The notes below the pieces were generated by a model. The model was not told where the DNA came from and searched no databases. It saw only the letters and a program-made list of their open reading frames with translations. Positions 14,732 to 14,996 of a stretch of DNA of 14,996 nt are shown in pieces (position 1 is the stretch's first letter; every line of letters begins with the position of its first letter). Both the position numbers and the translations under genes were made by a program. This DNA comes from an uncultured Collinsella sp. GTDB lineage: Bacteria; Actinomycetota; Coriobacteriia; Coriobacteriales; Coriobacteriaceae. Location of the stretch: contig CAAENB010000074.1 of NCBI GenBank assembly GCA_900757235.1, positions 1 through 14,996 of the forward strand. The letters run 5' to 3'.

Positions 14732-14996
14732 CTAGAGCGTCTTGATGTACTCCCCCAGCTCTTCCTCCCAGTCGGGCATGTGGAACCCGACCGACTCGAG
14801 CCTGGACAGGTCGAGCGCGGAGTGGACCGGGCGCGGGGCGATGGGGCCCTCGGCGTTCGCGTAGTAGTCGGCGGTCGATACCGGCACGACCTTCTCGCCG
14901 TTGCCGTTGGCGGCCTCGAAGACGGCGCGGGCGATGTCCGCCCAGGACTTCACGGCGCCGGAGCCGGTGCAGTCGTAGGTGCCGTAGGGGGCGTGC
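14732..14996 (-). CDS. rmlD: RmlD-type dTDP-4-dehydrorhamnose reductase, C-terminal part
   Basis: The last 87 codons plus stop of a sugar-nucleotide reductase run off the window edge; the start is not visible. The recognisable C-terminus reads APYGTYDCTGSG, then KSWADIARAVFEA, VSTADYY, and RPVHSALDLSRLE with a final WEEELGEYI, matching the C-terminal substrate-binding part of RmlD. RmlD makes dTDP-L-rhamnose, a donor for cell-wall rhamnans and polysaccharides, which fits the neighbouring exporter and glycosyltransferases. In some coriobacteria RmlD is fused to RmlC (from memory), but this cannot be judged here. GC is very high (43 of 60 in one counted line), unlike the adjacent glycan genes. 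A GTG at 14953 is internal, because the family motif continues upstream of it in the same frame. Confidence 0.85.
   Translation of the reverse strand, partial: HAPYGTYDCTGSGAVKSWADIARAVFEAANGNGEKVVPVSTADYYANAEGPIAPRPVHSALDLSRLESVGFHMPDWEEELGEYIKTL

Noticed and set aside
1..14996. CRISPR array, insertion sequence or phage genes
   Set aside because: No regularly spaced repeats, no transposase or integrase reading frames and no target-site duplications were seen.

Overview
The window reads as chromosomal DNA of a GC-rich Gram-positive anaerobe, most likely a coriobacterium such as Collinsella. This rests on an actinobacterial-type GC-rich aromatic operon combined with AroA, AroC and P-protein (PheA) sequences that resemble clostridial forms, an AroE-AroK fusion, and a teichoic-acid-style surface-glycan locus. 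The genus is an inference from memory of similar loci; no database search was possible.

Positions 30-6490 (+) hold a tight aromatic amino acid operon: aroB, aroA, aroC, pheA (chorismate mutase-prephenate dehydratase-ACT), an aroE-aroK fusion and aroQ (type II dehydroquinase). Junctions range from a 7-nt overlap to 64 nt. Together these genes encode every step from DAHP to chorismate plus the two steps to phenylpyruvate; only DAHP synthase is absent from the window. A perfect 15-bp inverted repeat interrupts the run between aroE-aroK and aroQ.

Positions 6553-6722 (-) hold a tRNA-Arg(UCU) gene with an encoded CCA end and its own rho-independent terminator. No strong separate terminator for aroQ is visible.

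Positions 6725-14694 form an envelope-polysaccharide block with lower GC than the aro operon. On the minus strand are a two-gene ABC-2 polysaccharide exporter (ATPase and permease) and a DUF6020-like polytopic membrane protein, probably a GT-C glycosyltransferase. Diverging from the last across only 49 bp is a plus-strand operon of two membrane-anchored GT2 enzymes (probable polyprenyl-phosphate sugar synthases) and a YfhO-family GT-C membrane protein. The pairing of a CsbB/GtrB-like GT2 with YfhO is known from Firmicutes, where it decorates teichoic acid. The simplest reading is that lipid-linked sugars made on the cytoplasmic face are used outside by the two GT-C proteins to decorate a polymer exported by the ABC transporter. 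The substrates are unknown, and no GtrA-type flippase is in view.

Positions 14680-14709 carry a hairpin terminator between converging genes, and 14732-14996 (-) the C-terminal end of an RmlD-type dTDP-4-dehydrorhamnose reductase, very GC-rich and cut by the window edge. Nothing CRISPR-like, phage-like or transposase-encoding was seen.
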